64,000 nt of DNA from Chrysoperla carnea (Eukaryota; Arthropoda; Insecta; Neuroptera; Chrysopidae). Positions 40,785-49,634 of the stretch are shown here, one piece after another. Location: NCBI RefSeq assembly GCF_905475395.1, contig NC_058337.1, forward strand, positions 138,639,172-138,703,171. The letters run 5' to 3'. A model generated the notes under the pieces. It saw only the letters and a list, made by a program, of their open reading frames with translations. It ran no database searches and was not told where the DNA came from. Numbering within the stretch: the stretch's first letter is position 1; the number at the start of each line of letters is the position of its first letter. Both the position numbers and the translations under genes were made by a program.

Positions 40785-41045
40785 ATGAATAAAGCTATAT
40801 TACACGCTATTATTATTTACACCCTTGCTTATGAAGAAATCGAAGTTCAAAACTCTCAAGATCCAAACGTAGCAGTATTAAGAAAGAAGTTAAATAATCC
40901 TGATAGACTAACATTCCCGCAGATATTTATAGATGGTATGCATATTGGCGGCTGTGATGATTTATACGATCTTGACAAAGAGAAAAGATTAGATAAGTTG
41001 CTAAAAGGACAGCCGAAGAAAGATTCAGCTGCTGTCGGTGCTTAA
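40785..41045 (+). pseudogene. grxC: Glutaredoxin 3 lacking its redox active site
   Basis: 86 residues in an open frame. The thioredoxin-fold landmarks TFPQIFIDGMHIGGCDDLYDL (the cis-Pro loop and glutathione-binding GG.DDL) are present. Between the first strand (AIIIYTLA) and YEEIEV the usual CPYC motif and following helix, roughly 18 residues, are missing without loss of frame. The protein could fold only in part and cannot do dithiol chemistry. Confidence 0.85.
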
Positions 41046-41141
41046 AACCTATCGTCATTGCGAGTAGAGGCGTAGCGTCGACTCTACTGCACCGATCATT
41101 TATGTCATTCCCGCGTAGGCGGGAATCCAGAAAAATAAACA
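41046..41141. repeat. Rickettsial spacer repeats
   Basis: CGTCATTGCGAGTAGAGGCG followed by TCATTCCCGCGTAGGCGGGAAT, the latter a hairpin with arms TCCCGC/GCGGGA. An inverted copy of the second unit lies at 42597-42622 on the other side of the IS3 element. Confidence 0.7.
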
Positions 41142-41230
41142 TAAAAGCAGCAAGTTTCTGAAGCTAAAAGTGATGTGGCTATAGTTTTCCGGACAGTTAA
41201 TAATAGACAATATTAACAAGAAGGATAAAC

Positions 41231-41518
41231 ATGAAAGATAAAAAGCCAAAGATATACCCAGCTGAATTTAAAGAATCAGCTATTAAATTAGCAATTGAGA
41301 CAAAGCAACCTTTTGCCCAAACAGATAGAGAATTAGGTATTACAAAATCTAGTTTATATAATTGGATTAATAAATATTCGAAATCCAAGGAAGTAATGAG
41401 AGATGATGAACATCTGTATGATAAATTAAAGAAATTAAAAAAAGAATTATATAAAGTCACTCAGGAACGTGATTTATTAAAAAAGGCTGCCGCGTACTTT
41501 GCAAAAGAATCCCGATAA
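41231..41518 (+). CDS. IS3-family OrfA (HTH) protein
   Basis: 95 residues. HTH around FAQTDRELGITKSSLYNWI and a C-terminal leucine zipper LYDKLKKLKKELYKVTQERD. Programmed -1 frameshifting into orfB is known in IS3 elements; AAAAAAG near 41480 is a plausible slippery site. Confidence 0.88.
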   Translation: MKDKKPKIYPAEFKESAIKLAIETKQPFAQTDRELGITKSSLYNWINKYSKSKEVMRDDEHLYDKLKKLKKELYKVTQERDLLKKAAAYFAKESR

Positions 41519-41565
41519 GGTACGCGTGGATTAAGGAAAATGCAGGTAATTTTTCTATTTCTACT

Positions 41566-42377
41566 ATGTGTAAATTGATGAAAGTATCACGTAGTGGTTA
41601 TTATGAATGGTTAAATAATTCTGGATGTAATAGGGATCGAGAAGATCATGAATTAACAAACAAAATTGAAATTATCTTTAAAGAAGGTAGAAGTAAGTAC
41701 GGCACTAGATCTATTAAAAAGGAGCTATCTAGACAAAGTATCATTGTTAGTAGGAGGCGCATTGCAAAACTAATGAAAAAAGCGAGTCTAATATGTAAAA
41801 CTAAGCGTAAATTCAAAGCAACTACTGACGCTCATCATAACAAGCAAATTGCTCCGAGTTTATTAGAGAGAAATTTTACAGTTCCTGAGGCTAATTGTTA
41901 TTGGGTTGGAGATATAACTTATATTCCAACTAGTGAAGGGTGGTTATATTTAGCAACGGTTATTGATCTATTTTCTAGAAAAATTATAGGATGGTCTATG
42001 AGTAATAATATGAAGGCTGATTTGGTTAATAATGCTTTATTAATGGCAATATGGCAGCGTAAACCAGCAAAAGGTCTTATTTGTCATACTGATAGAGGAA
42101 GCCAATATTGTTCTGATAGTCATTTAAAAATTTAAAACAACATGGTATCAAACAGAGTATGAGTCGTAAAGGAAATTGTTGGGATAATGCTGTTGCTGAG
42201 AGTTTCTTTCATACTATAAAAACAGAATTAATGTATCAACATAAATTTAAAACAATGGAGGAGGTCAAACATACCATATTTGAATATATAGAGGTGTTTT
42301 ACAACCGTATAAGAATGCATTCTGCTCATGATTATTTATCACCAGTAAAATACGAAGAAAGACACAAATGTGCTTAA
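41566..42377 (+). pseudogene. IS3-family OrfB integrase-type transposase, frame broken
   Basis: rve-type DDE domain. First Asp in CYWVGDITYIPTSEGWLYLA, second in CHTDRGSQYCS, Glu in [19 protein letters not shown]. The frame stops at 42135 (SDSHLKI) and the remainder (from 42159, [10 protein letters not shown] to EERHKCA) is in another phase, so a single frameshift near 42125 separates the second Asp from the Glu. Confidence 0.87.
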
Positions 42378-42407
42378 ACAACTGTCCGGAAAAGTGTTGA
42401 CAGATCA

Positions 42408-42600
42408 ATAAGCAAAAAGTGATTAAAGGATTTACATCAAAATATCATATTATAAAACTTGTTTATACAGAAGAATTTGTTGAAATCAAAGAAGCTCTTG
42501 CTAGAGAAAAAGCTTTCAAAAATGGAATCGTAGTTGGAAAATAAAATTGATAGAAAGTATTAATCCTAAATGGAACGATTTAGGCGAATGTATTTCTGGA
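42408..42600 (+). pseudogene. GIY-YIG nuclease-like protein, C-terminal remnant
   Basis: Encodes KVIKGFTSKYHIIKLVYTEE, then ALAREKAFK, and, after a frame slip near 42525, WKIKLIESINPKWNDLGEC, the C-terminal half of the small UPF0213/GIY-YIG proteins. The catalytic GIY-YIG half is missing, replaced by the IS3 element. Confidence 0.75.
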
Positions 42601-42701
42601 TTCCCGCCTACGCGGGAATGACATAAAAGTCATGAAACACTGCTGGATAAGCTCGCGAGATGACAAGAACAAAACTAATCCACGTAACAATACATCAAAC
42701 A

Positions 42702-44412
42702 ATGCCTAATCAAAATCAACATAAAAATTCATTCTATTCACTTCTGCCTTATTTATGGTCGAAAGAATTTAACATACGTTTGCGGATTGTTACTTCGCTT
42801 ATTTGTTTGTTGCTTGCTAAAGTAATAAATATTTTCATACCAATAGTTTATAAATATGTAATAGACGGCTTAAATAAAAATCTAGCCCTTTCGGTTATTA
42901 TCGGCATGATTATGGTATATGGTGGGACTAAAATATTTGTTCAGATATTTAGCGAGTTACGCAATATTATTTTCTCAAAAGTAGGGCATCAAGCGACTAG
43001 GCTTATTGCTCTTAATGTCTTTAAGCATATGCATAATTTAAGCATGCGTTTTCATATTACACGAAAAACCGGCGGCTTAAGTAGGTCAATAGAGCGTGGC
43101 ACTAAAGGCATAGAAGCGGTGCTGCGTTATTCATTATTTAATATTCTTCCAACAAGTGTGGAAATCATCCTTGTAAGCGGGATATTATGGTATGTATATG
43201 GCATTTGGTTTTCTTTCACTATTTTAGTAACCATCTCAATTTACGTTCTTTACACTTTCCTAATTAGTACTTGGCGGATTTCGTTTGCACGAGAGATGAA
43301 TCAAAACGACAATATCGCAAATAATAGGGCAATCGATAGCCTGCTGAATTTTGAGACCGTTAAATATTTTAGTAATGAGGAATATGAAGCCTCTAAACTT
43401 AATGAGGCACTACAAATTTATGAAAAATCAGCAACGAAGACAACTAATAGCCTATCCATTTTAAATATAGGGCAGAATGTTATAATATCCCTTGGGCTTG
43501 TCGCTCTTATGATACTATCGGCGATTAAAATAAATCAAGGTAAAATGACTGTTGGCGATTTAATCATGGTTAATACTTATCTTTTCCACCTATCAATCCC
43601 ACTTTCAATACTTGGTTTTGCTTATAGAGAGATTAAGAATGCCCTAGTTGGTATGGAAGATATGTTTAATCTTTTAGACATACCAGAAGAAGTAGAGGAT
43701 GCTAAAGACGCTAAAGAGCTTACTATATTAAAAGGCGAAGTCGCTTTTAAAGAGGTGAATTTTGCTTATAATCAAGAACGTCCAATTTTACATAATATCA
43801 GCTTTGCTATAGATAGTGGTAAGACGCTTGCGATAGTCGGGAGTAGCGGGGCTGGTAAGTCAACCATCTCACGTTTGCTTTTCAGATCAATAGCGGCAGT
43901 ATTACTATAGACGGGCAGGATATAAGAGGGGTTACACAAAGCTCGCTTCGCAAATCTATTGGAATCGTGCCGCAAGATACTGTCTTGTTAGCTATGATGA
44001 GGTTATAGCTGCTTCAAAGAACGCCCATATTAATGAGTTTATTACTAGTTTGCCGGAAGGGTATAGTACTCAAGTAGGTGAGCGAGGTTTAAAGCTTTCA
44101 GGCGGTGAGAAGCAACGCATCGCTATAGCAAGGACGTTACTCAAAAACCCATCAATATATGTATTTGATGGAGCGACAAGCTCACTTGATACTAAAACTG
44201 AGAAGCTGATTCAGGCAAGTCTTAAAGAAATATCAGAGCATTATACTACCTTAATTATTGCTCATCGTTTATCAACAATAATTGATGCAGACGAGATTAT
44301 TGTGTTAGATAATGGCTATATAGTCAAGCGTGGCAACCATAAAACCTTACTGAAACAAAAAGGCTATTATGCAGAACTATGGTATAAACAGCAGGAAGAG
44401 GAAAATAATTAA
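42702..44412 (+). pseudogene. atm1: ATM1-type ABC exporter (ABCB7 family), deletions in the nucleotide-binding domain
   Basis: Half-size ABC transporter with six-helix membrane domain and ATPase, related to mitochondrial Atm1, which exports a glutathione/sulfur compound. Start taken at ATG 42702 (MPNQNQHKNS). Membrane domain with FHITRKTGGLSRSIERGTKG and NFETVKYFSNEEYE; Walker [12 protein letters not shown] near 43850. Between about 43883 and 43995 two deletions and a frame change remove the Q-loop surroundings. Signature LSGGEKQRIAIART and Walker B VFDGATSSLD are in the second piece; the latter has Gly where the catalytic Glu belongs. Confidence 0.9.
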
Positions 44413-44419
44413 TATATTT

Positions 44420-45002
44420 TTATGTAGTTAAGTGGGATAGGGTTAACACCCTCGCCTTTAGGCGAACACTTTAGTATAATCTATCTAATAGGTAACTAGA
44501 GGAAGAGATGGAATATAGGAGAGGGTCTCATAGCCTGTATGATTTAAAGTATCATATAGTGTTTTGTACAAAGTACAGGTATAGAGTTTTAACTGGGCAA
44601 ATAGCAAGTAGAGCAAGGGAAGTAATTCAGGAAATATGTGCAGCTAATTACATAGATATAATTAGTGGCAGCATAAGTCCTGATCATGTTCATATATTAG
44701 TATCAGTTCCACCGAGTATCTCAATATCTAAGGTGTTACAATATATTAAAGGAAAGAGTAGTCGTAAATTGCTACAGGAATTTGAACTACTTCGTAAGCG
44801 ATATTGGGGTCAACATCTTTGGGCTAGAGGGTATTTTGTTGTTACAGTTGGTAATGTGAATTCAGAAGCAGTACAGAAGTATATAGAGCAACAAAAAGAA
44901 TTTCATAAAAAAGATGATTTTAGAATATCAGAGTTTTAGCGTTTACGCTTTTAATCTGCTTTGCAAGCGTAAACCAAACTACCGGCTTTAGACGCTAGTA
45001 AT
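44420..45002 (+). mobile_element. IS200/IS605-family element, copy 4, intact
   Basis: 583 bp, same size as copy 1. Ends TTATGTAGTTAAG... and ...GCTAGTAAT, followed by TGAT. It lies 28 bases upstream of the RelA/SpoT-type gene. Confidence 0.9.
44508..44939 (+). CDS. tnpA: IS200-type HUH transposase TnpA
   Basis: 143 residues with His60/His62 and Tyr125 (AVQKYIEQQK) all present. It differs from the copy at 8341 by only a few residues. Potentially functional in a bacterium. Confidence 0.9.
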   Translation: MEYRRGSHSLYDLKYHIVFCTKYRYRVLTGQIASRAREVIQEICAANYIDIISGSISPDHVHILVSVPPSISISKVLQYIKGKSSRKLLQEFELLRKRYWGQHLWARGYFVVTVGNVNSEAVQKYIEQQKEFHKKDDFRISEF

Positions 45003-45030
45003 TGATAACAAACGTTATAATTTATTATAA

Positions 45031-45225
45031 ATGTTAATTATGCAAGGTATAAATACTAATGATTTACATAATATCATAGCTGCTATTAGCACTAAACTAT
45101 ATAAAGCTAATATAGCTGCTGAAATACATTACAGATTAAAATCTCTTTGTTCTGTTTTAAAGAAGATATTAAAAAAAGCTACCACTGTGAAAGAATTGAA
45201 GGACCCAATTGCTTTTAGGATTATA
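45031..45225 (+). pseudogene. RelA/SpoT-type (p)ppGpp synthetase-domain gene, 5' half
   Basis: 65 codons from ATG 45031: VLKKILKKATTVKELKDPIAFRII, matching the start of a RelA/SpoT synthetase domain (short alarmone-synthetase type). The gene is interrupted at ATTATA by the Polinton. The other half begins at 61585 in the same phase. Rickettsia genomes often carry several such spoT-like fragments and small genes. Confidence 0.8.
45220..45225. repeat. 6-bp target-site duplication ATTATA (left copy)
   Basis: Identical to 61579-61584. Six-base duplications are characteristic of Polinton integration. Confidence 0.95.
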
Positions 45226-46570
45226 AGTAGAAGAGTCACAGCGGTCCTGGCGCAGTTTGACCTCAAGTAACCCCGTTTTGATGGTACACTTTTCAAAAAA
45301 GGGCAAACCTAGGTGAATGTTGGAAACCTCGGAAGTTGGATGACGTCATTGACCAATAGTAAATCAAGATGGCGTTGGGAGGTGTGGTGGGGCGTGGCTG
45401 ACAGAGCGTTAGTGTGTTTCTTGGCGGAAGTGGAGCTTAAAGTGGTGGGCGTGGTTTTGGAAGTGGGGGTTAAAGGGGGTTAAAGGGGGGGGGGGGGGGG
45501 AATTGGACGTTAGATGAGATAATCGAGCCCACTTTCAACCCCAAAGTATGGTACACTTTCCCAAAAAGGGCAAACCTCGGTTGAATGCGAAGTTGGAGGG
45601 GGGGACGTCATTGGCTTTGACCAATAGTAGCGCTGTAAAAATCAAGATGGCGTCGGGAGGTGTGGTGGGGGAAGGAATGGCTGCCTAAGCATTGATGACG
45701 TCATTGGCTTTGACCAATAGTGGCGGAGAGTGAACGGGGGGCGGGACGTTGACATTAGTCAACAATTTTAAAGAATATGTTAATTTGACCTTGAAAAATA
45801 TTGTAATTTGACACTTTAAATATACATGATAAAATTCAAGACACGTGACCGGATGTTAATATTTTTTTTTTATTGAATTAGCAATGTAATATGACACTTG
45901 AAATTTACATAATAAAAATACATGTTCAAACTTGTTTGAATGGACTTTGATCTTAAAATAATTTTACACGTGTCAGCTATTCTCAAGAATATGTTAATTT
46001 GACCTTGAAAAATATGATATCATCATCTTATAACAAGTTCAAACTTGTTTGAAATAATTTTACATGTGTCAAAACACGTGACCGGATGTTAATATTTTTT
46101 TTTATTGAATTAGCAATGTAATATGACACTTGAAATTTACATAATAAAAATACATGTTCAAACTTGTTTGAATGGACTTTGATCTTAAAATAATTTTACA
46201 CGTGTCAGCAATTTTCAAGAATATGTTAATTTGACCTTGAAAAATATGATATCATCATCTTGTTACAAGTTCAAACTTGTTTGAAATAATTTTACATGTG
46301 TCAAAACACGTGACCGGATGTTAATATTTTTTTTTATGATTAAGCAATGTAATATGACACTTGAAATTTACATAATAAAAATACATGTTCAAACTTGTTT
46401 GAATGGACTTTGATCTTAAAATAATTTTACACGTGTCAGCTATTCTCAAGAATATATTGAAATAGATTTGACCTTGAAAAATATGATATCATCATCCTGT
46501 TACAAGTTCAAACTTGTTTGAATAAAAATACATGTTCAAACTTGTTTGAACATGTTTAAACTTGTTTGAA
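45226..46570. repeat. Polinton left terminal inverted repeat
   Basis: An outer part of about 550 bp, richer in G+C (GATGACGTCATTGACCAATAG motifs and a long G run near 45487), then three tandem units of about 232 bp starting near 45847, 46079 and 46310 that contain GACCGGATGTTAATA, AATATGATATCATCATC and the near-palindrome TTCAAACTTGTTTGAA. Matches 60251-61578 inverted, with differences mainly in homopolymer length. Confidence 0.92.
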
Positions 46571-46648
46571 TCGCATTAGATCTTAAAATAATTTTACACG
46601 TGTTATGAGATTAGAATAAAGGTTTTATTTAATAAAAATCTTATAAAT

Positions 46649-46679
<31 letters not shown>

Positions 46680-46767
46680 TTAATGATTAAAATTTACATT
46701 TAAAAAAAAATTTACAGAAAAAAATTATTATTATGAATCTGAAAAAACACACAAAGTATTGGTGACA
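46571..46767. other. Polinton sub-terminal AT-rich spacer
   Basis: Contains a T run of about 20 bases near 46650. It lies downstream of the ATPase gene; no gene seen. Confidence 0.5.
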
Positions 46768-47490
46768 CTACAGTTCAATAAATTCATCAAATCCATTCCT
46801 ATAACGACCTGCATTCATAGAGAAATTTTTCATTATTACAACAAATCCATTTGGTGAACTCCAACAATGTCGACATAAATCATGAAATTTTTGAAAATTC
46901 ATATCAGAGCCAACATGATCGTAGAATATGTGTTTTAGATTCATTTCGTCCGTTTTGAATAACACCAAGCAATTAACATTGTCCCTTATGTTATGCTTTG
47001 GAACACGTGCGTAGCTCTGACATAGATAGAAACAATCAATTTTTCGATGACGGCCCATACTAAAGTATTCTCTAATTCTCTGTTGTGAATGACAGCTCAC
47101 ATCATCAAAAATGAAAAGACTTTTTTCTCGAGCTTCATTCGGACTAAGAATTTCACTAGTATCACTAAATGGAAAATATCCAACCCCTTCCACTAATTTT
47201 AAAGTCTCTTCTAGTAATTGATATTTCGGTTGGTAAAGAGATTTACTGTACACATAAATGTTTTCAAAGCGTAAACCGTTTTCATCATAAATTAAATTCA
47301 ACATAACATTGGTTTTACCACAACCACTAGGGCCACATATTATTGTTCGTAGTGAATCTGAAAATAGAGGACCATGATATGTTTGTGTGTCTGTATTTTC
47401 TGGTATTAAATTTTCAACACTCAGAGCGGGTTGTTGTTTATGAAAACGCATTTTTAATGTAACTAAGACTAAAATTTCAATACAACCCAT
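46768..47490 (-). CDS. Polinton FtsK/HerA-type packaging ATPase
   Basis: 240 residues (a later Met, giving MRFHKQQ, is the more usual family start). Walker A GPSGCGKTNVMLNL and Walker B SLFIFDDVSC; then RKIDCFYLCQSYARVPKHN with the sensor region. It is the A32-like genome-packaging motor of Polintons and related double-jelly-roll viruses. It diverges from the PLA2-like gene across about 50 bases that must hold both promoters. Confidence 0.9.
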   Translation of the reverse strand: MGCIEILVLVTLKMRFHKQQPALSVENLIPENTDTQTYHGPLFSDSLRTIICGPSGCGKTNVMLNLIYDENGLRFENIYVYSKSLYQPKYQLLEETLKLVEGVGYFPFSDTSEILSPNEAREKSLFIFDDVSCHSQQRIREYFSMGRHRKIDCFYLCQSYARVPKHNIRDNVNCLVLFKTDEMNLKHIFYDHVGSDMNFQKFHDLCRHCWSSPNGFVVIMKNFSMNAGRYRNGFDEFIEL

Positions 47491-47542
47491 TTTATAAACA
47501 TTTAAATATATGTGAACTTAATTGTTTAAATCATTTAGTAGT

Positions 47543-48307
47543 ATGTCACATCAGAAGCAACAACACAAAGGAAGAGGTATTGTTAACACACTTATAAATA
47601 AATTACCGTTTGAGTTACACATACCAACTTATCAATATTGTGGACCTGGAACTAAGCTGGCTGAACGATTACCGCGTGGTGATAAACCAAAAAACGCATT
47701 GGATCAGGCTTGTATGGTACATGATATAGCATATTCAAAAAGTAAAGACTTAAAGGAGCGTCATCTAGCAGATAAACAATTAGCTGAAGCCGCTTGGAAA
47801 CGTGCCAAAGCATCTGATTCAACAATTGGTGAAAAAGCATCCGCTTTATTCGTTACAGGCGCCATGAAGGCAAAAACTTCACTTGGTATGGGATTAAAAA
47901 AGAAAAAGATGAAAAAGACAAAGAAAACTATAAACTTTACAGCATCAGTGCGAAAGGCACGAAATGCATTGAAAAAATCACAACCAACGGACTTAAAAGC
48001 AGCAGTAAAAATAGCAAAAGCAGCCGTGCGAGGTCAACGTATTAAAGCACCCACACGTGTAATACCAGTTCCAAAGTCTGGTGGTATACTTCCATTAATT
48101 CCAATATTCGCAGGACTCTCTGCTTTAGGTGCTTTGGCTGGTGGAGCGTCGGGTATTGCTAAAGCCGTTACAAATTATAAAAGTGCTCGTGATCAACTTA
48201 ATGAGAGTCAAAGACACAACAAAACAATGGAAGCTATAGCAATGGGTAAAGGCTTGTATTTAAGACCATACAACAAAGGCATGGGATTATATTTAGCAAA
48301 AAACTAA
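47543..48307 (+). CDS. Polinton PLA2-like virion protein
   Basis: ATG at 47543 (MSHQKQQ). The domain near residues 25-60 has YCGPGTKLAERL and the catalytic HDIAYS, the Ca-loop and His-Asp dyad of the phospholipase A2 fold found in parvovirus VP1 and described in adintovirus-like elements, where it is thought to help breach membranes during entry. It is followed by basic stretches (KKKKMKKTKKT) and a hydrophobic Gly/Ala segment (GLSALGALAGGASGIA). Confidence 0.8.
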   Translation: MSHQKQQHKGRGIVNTLINKLPFELHIPTYQYCGPGTKLAERLPRGDKPKNALDQACMVHDIAYSKSKDLKERHLADKQLAEAAWKRAKASDSTIGEKASALFVTGAMKAKTSLGMGLKKKKMKKTKKTINFTASVRKARNALKKSQPTDLKAAVKIAKAAVRGQRIKAPTRVIPVPKSGGILPLIPIFAGLSALGALAGGASGIAKAVTNYKSARDQLNESQRHNKTMEAIAMGKGLYLRPYNKGMGLYLAKN

Positions 48308-48351
48308 TTGAAACGCTACCACGTAGAGCGCTTTACGATACGGAGCTACGT

Positions 48352-48666
48352 GTGTATGCTAAACAATTTAAAATTCCGTATTTTCGTGGTGTTTTTATGC
48401 GTGACACCCTACCCAAAAGACCATATAAATATGAAACAGGAATTATCAACCATGATGTATCCAAAAATAGTGGCACACACTGGACGGCATATAAAAAGTA
48501 CAATCGAAGTGTCATCTATTATGATAGTTTTGGAAATTTGAGACCGCCAGTGGAAATCATTAAATATTTTAACGGATGTGACATTCAATATAATTTTGAT
48601 AGGCAACAACAGTTTAATACTCCGATTTGTGGACATCTATGTATACAATTTTTATTAAATAAATAA
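48352..48666 (+). CDS. Polinton adenain-like cysteine protease
   Basis: The frame starts at GTG 48352 but is open further upstream (the legible protein extends into the overlap with the PLA2-like gene: LYDTELRVYAKQFKIPYFRG), so the start is uncertain. Motifs: GTHWTAYKK (catalytic His), YYDSFGNLRPP (Asp) and PICGHLCIQFLL (Cys), the triad order of adenovirus/Ulp1-type proteases that mature capsids. Confidence 0.85.
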   Translation: MYAKQFKIPYFRGVFMRDTLPKRPYKYETGIINHDVSKNSGTHWTAYKKYNRSVIYYDSFGNLRPPVEIIKYFNGCDIQYNFDRQQQFNTPICGHLCIQFLLNK

Positions 48667-48795
48667 ACCAGCAAGTCTTGTATTTACTTCATTCAAAATC
48701 AAGATGTCATACATGCTTACATTTACAGGGAATAGCTCTTTTTAACAACAGACTATTCTCCACCAATTGAATTAGATAAAAATGAAAATTATGAA

Positions 48796-49380
48796 ATGGG
48801 TCTAGTAGATTTACAAGGGTACAATTCCATACCTAATATACACAGCTACAATAACATGTTTTATTACGATGATAAAGTCATAGAAATACCACCAGGATCT
48901 TATGAAGTTGAAGATATTGAACGTTATTTAAAAGAAGCTGTAGGTGATGAGGTGACACTACAAATAAATGCTAATACAAATACATTAAAATGTGAAATAA
49001 AGTGTACTGTGATAATAAACTGTGAACCATCAGATTCTGTTTGTCGCATGTTGGGATTTAATAAACGAAAACTAGATGCAAATAAAAGGCATGAAAGTGA
49101 CAATACAGTTAATATTTTACCTGTAGAAACAATTTATGTTCAATGTAATATTACAAATGGATCGTATCATAACAATGAAATCAGTCACACATTGTTTCAT
49201 TTTTCACCAAATCTACCACCAGGTTATAAAATTGTGATACATCCTATGAATGTTATTTATTTACCAATCAACTGTCGAACTATAAGCAACATTACGCTCA
49301 TGTTAGTGGACCAAACTGGTAAATTAGTTAACTTTCGAGGTGAAAACATTACAATTGGATTACACTTGAAAAAGATATAA
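48796..49380 (+). CDS. Polinton minor capsid (penton) protein
   Basis: 194 residues. Features of the family: YYDDKVIEIPPGSYEVEDIE near the N-terminus, RMLGFNKRKL, ETIYVQCNI, SHTLFHFSPNLPPGYKI and VDQTGKLVNFRGENITIGLHL at the C-terminus. This is the single-jelly-roll vertex protein that completes the capsid built by the major capsid protein. The frame may extend upstream of ATG 48796. Confidence 0.82.
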   Translation: MGLVDLQGYNSIPNIHSYNNMFYYDDKVIEIPPGSYEVEDIERYLKEAVGDEVTLQINANTNTLKCEIKCTVIINCEPSDSVCRMLGFNKRKLDANKRHESDNTVNILPVETIYVQCNITNGSYHNNEISHTLFHFSPNLPPGYKIVIHPMNVIYLPINCRTISNITLMLVDQTGKLVNFRGENITIGLHLKKI

Positions 49381-49559
49381 TGGGTTTTGTATTTAATCAT
49401 CCTACACGTTATGCCGGAGGCAGTGTTTCTACAAACCGTCTGATAAAACAACCTCAATCGAGCAACAATAGAATAAAAAATCACAAACAGTTATCATACG
49501 AAAATAGAAAATTTCTTCAATCAATTGGCTTAAAACTAAAACGGCCAATTGTTGGGTAA
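49380..49559 (+). CDS. Polinton small basic protein, 59 residues
   Basis: ATG overlaps the stop of the minor capsid gene (TAATG). Sequence MGFVFNHPTRYAGG at the start, a Ser/Asn/Lys/Gln-rich middle and ENRKFLQSIGLKL at the end; a FLxSxGL C-terminus is recurrent in small Polinton proteins as I recall, but I cannot confirm this here. Basic, perhaps a core or scaffold protein. The tight overlap supports that it is real. Confidence 0.6.
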   Translation: MGFVFNHPTRYAGGSVSTNRLIKQPQSSNNRIKNHKQLSYENRKFLQSIGLKLKRPIVG

Positions 49560-49634
49560 AATTTAGTTGCTGGTTTAAAATAAAGAAATCAGTTATACGA
49601 ATAAAATTCAATTGTATTAAGAAGAAGAAGAAGA

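Larger units (their letters stand above)
41171..42407 (+). mobile_element. IS3-family element
   Basis: About 1237 bp, tips TGATGTGGC...TTTTCCGGACAG and inverted TGATCTGTCAACACTTTTCC. It carries orfA and orfB. No 3-4 bp target repeat is obvious. It abuts a GIY-YIG nuclease remnant. Confidence 0.85.
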
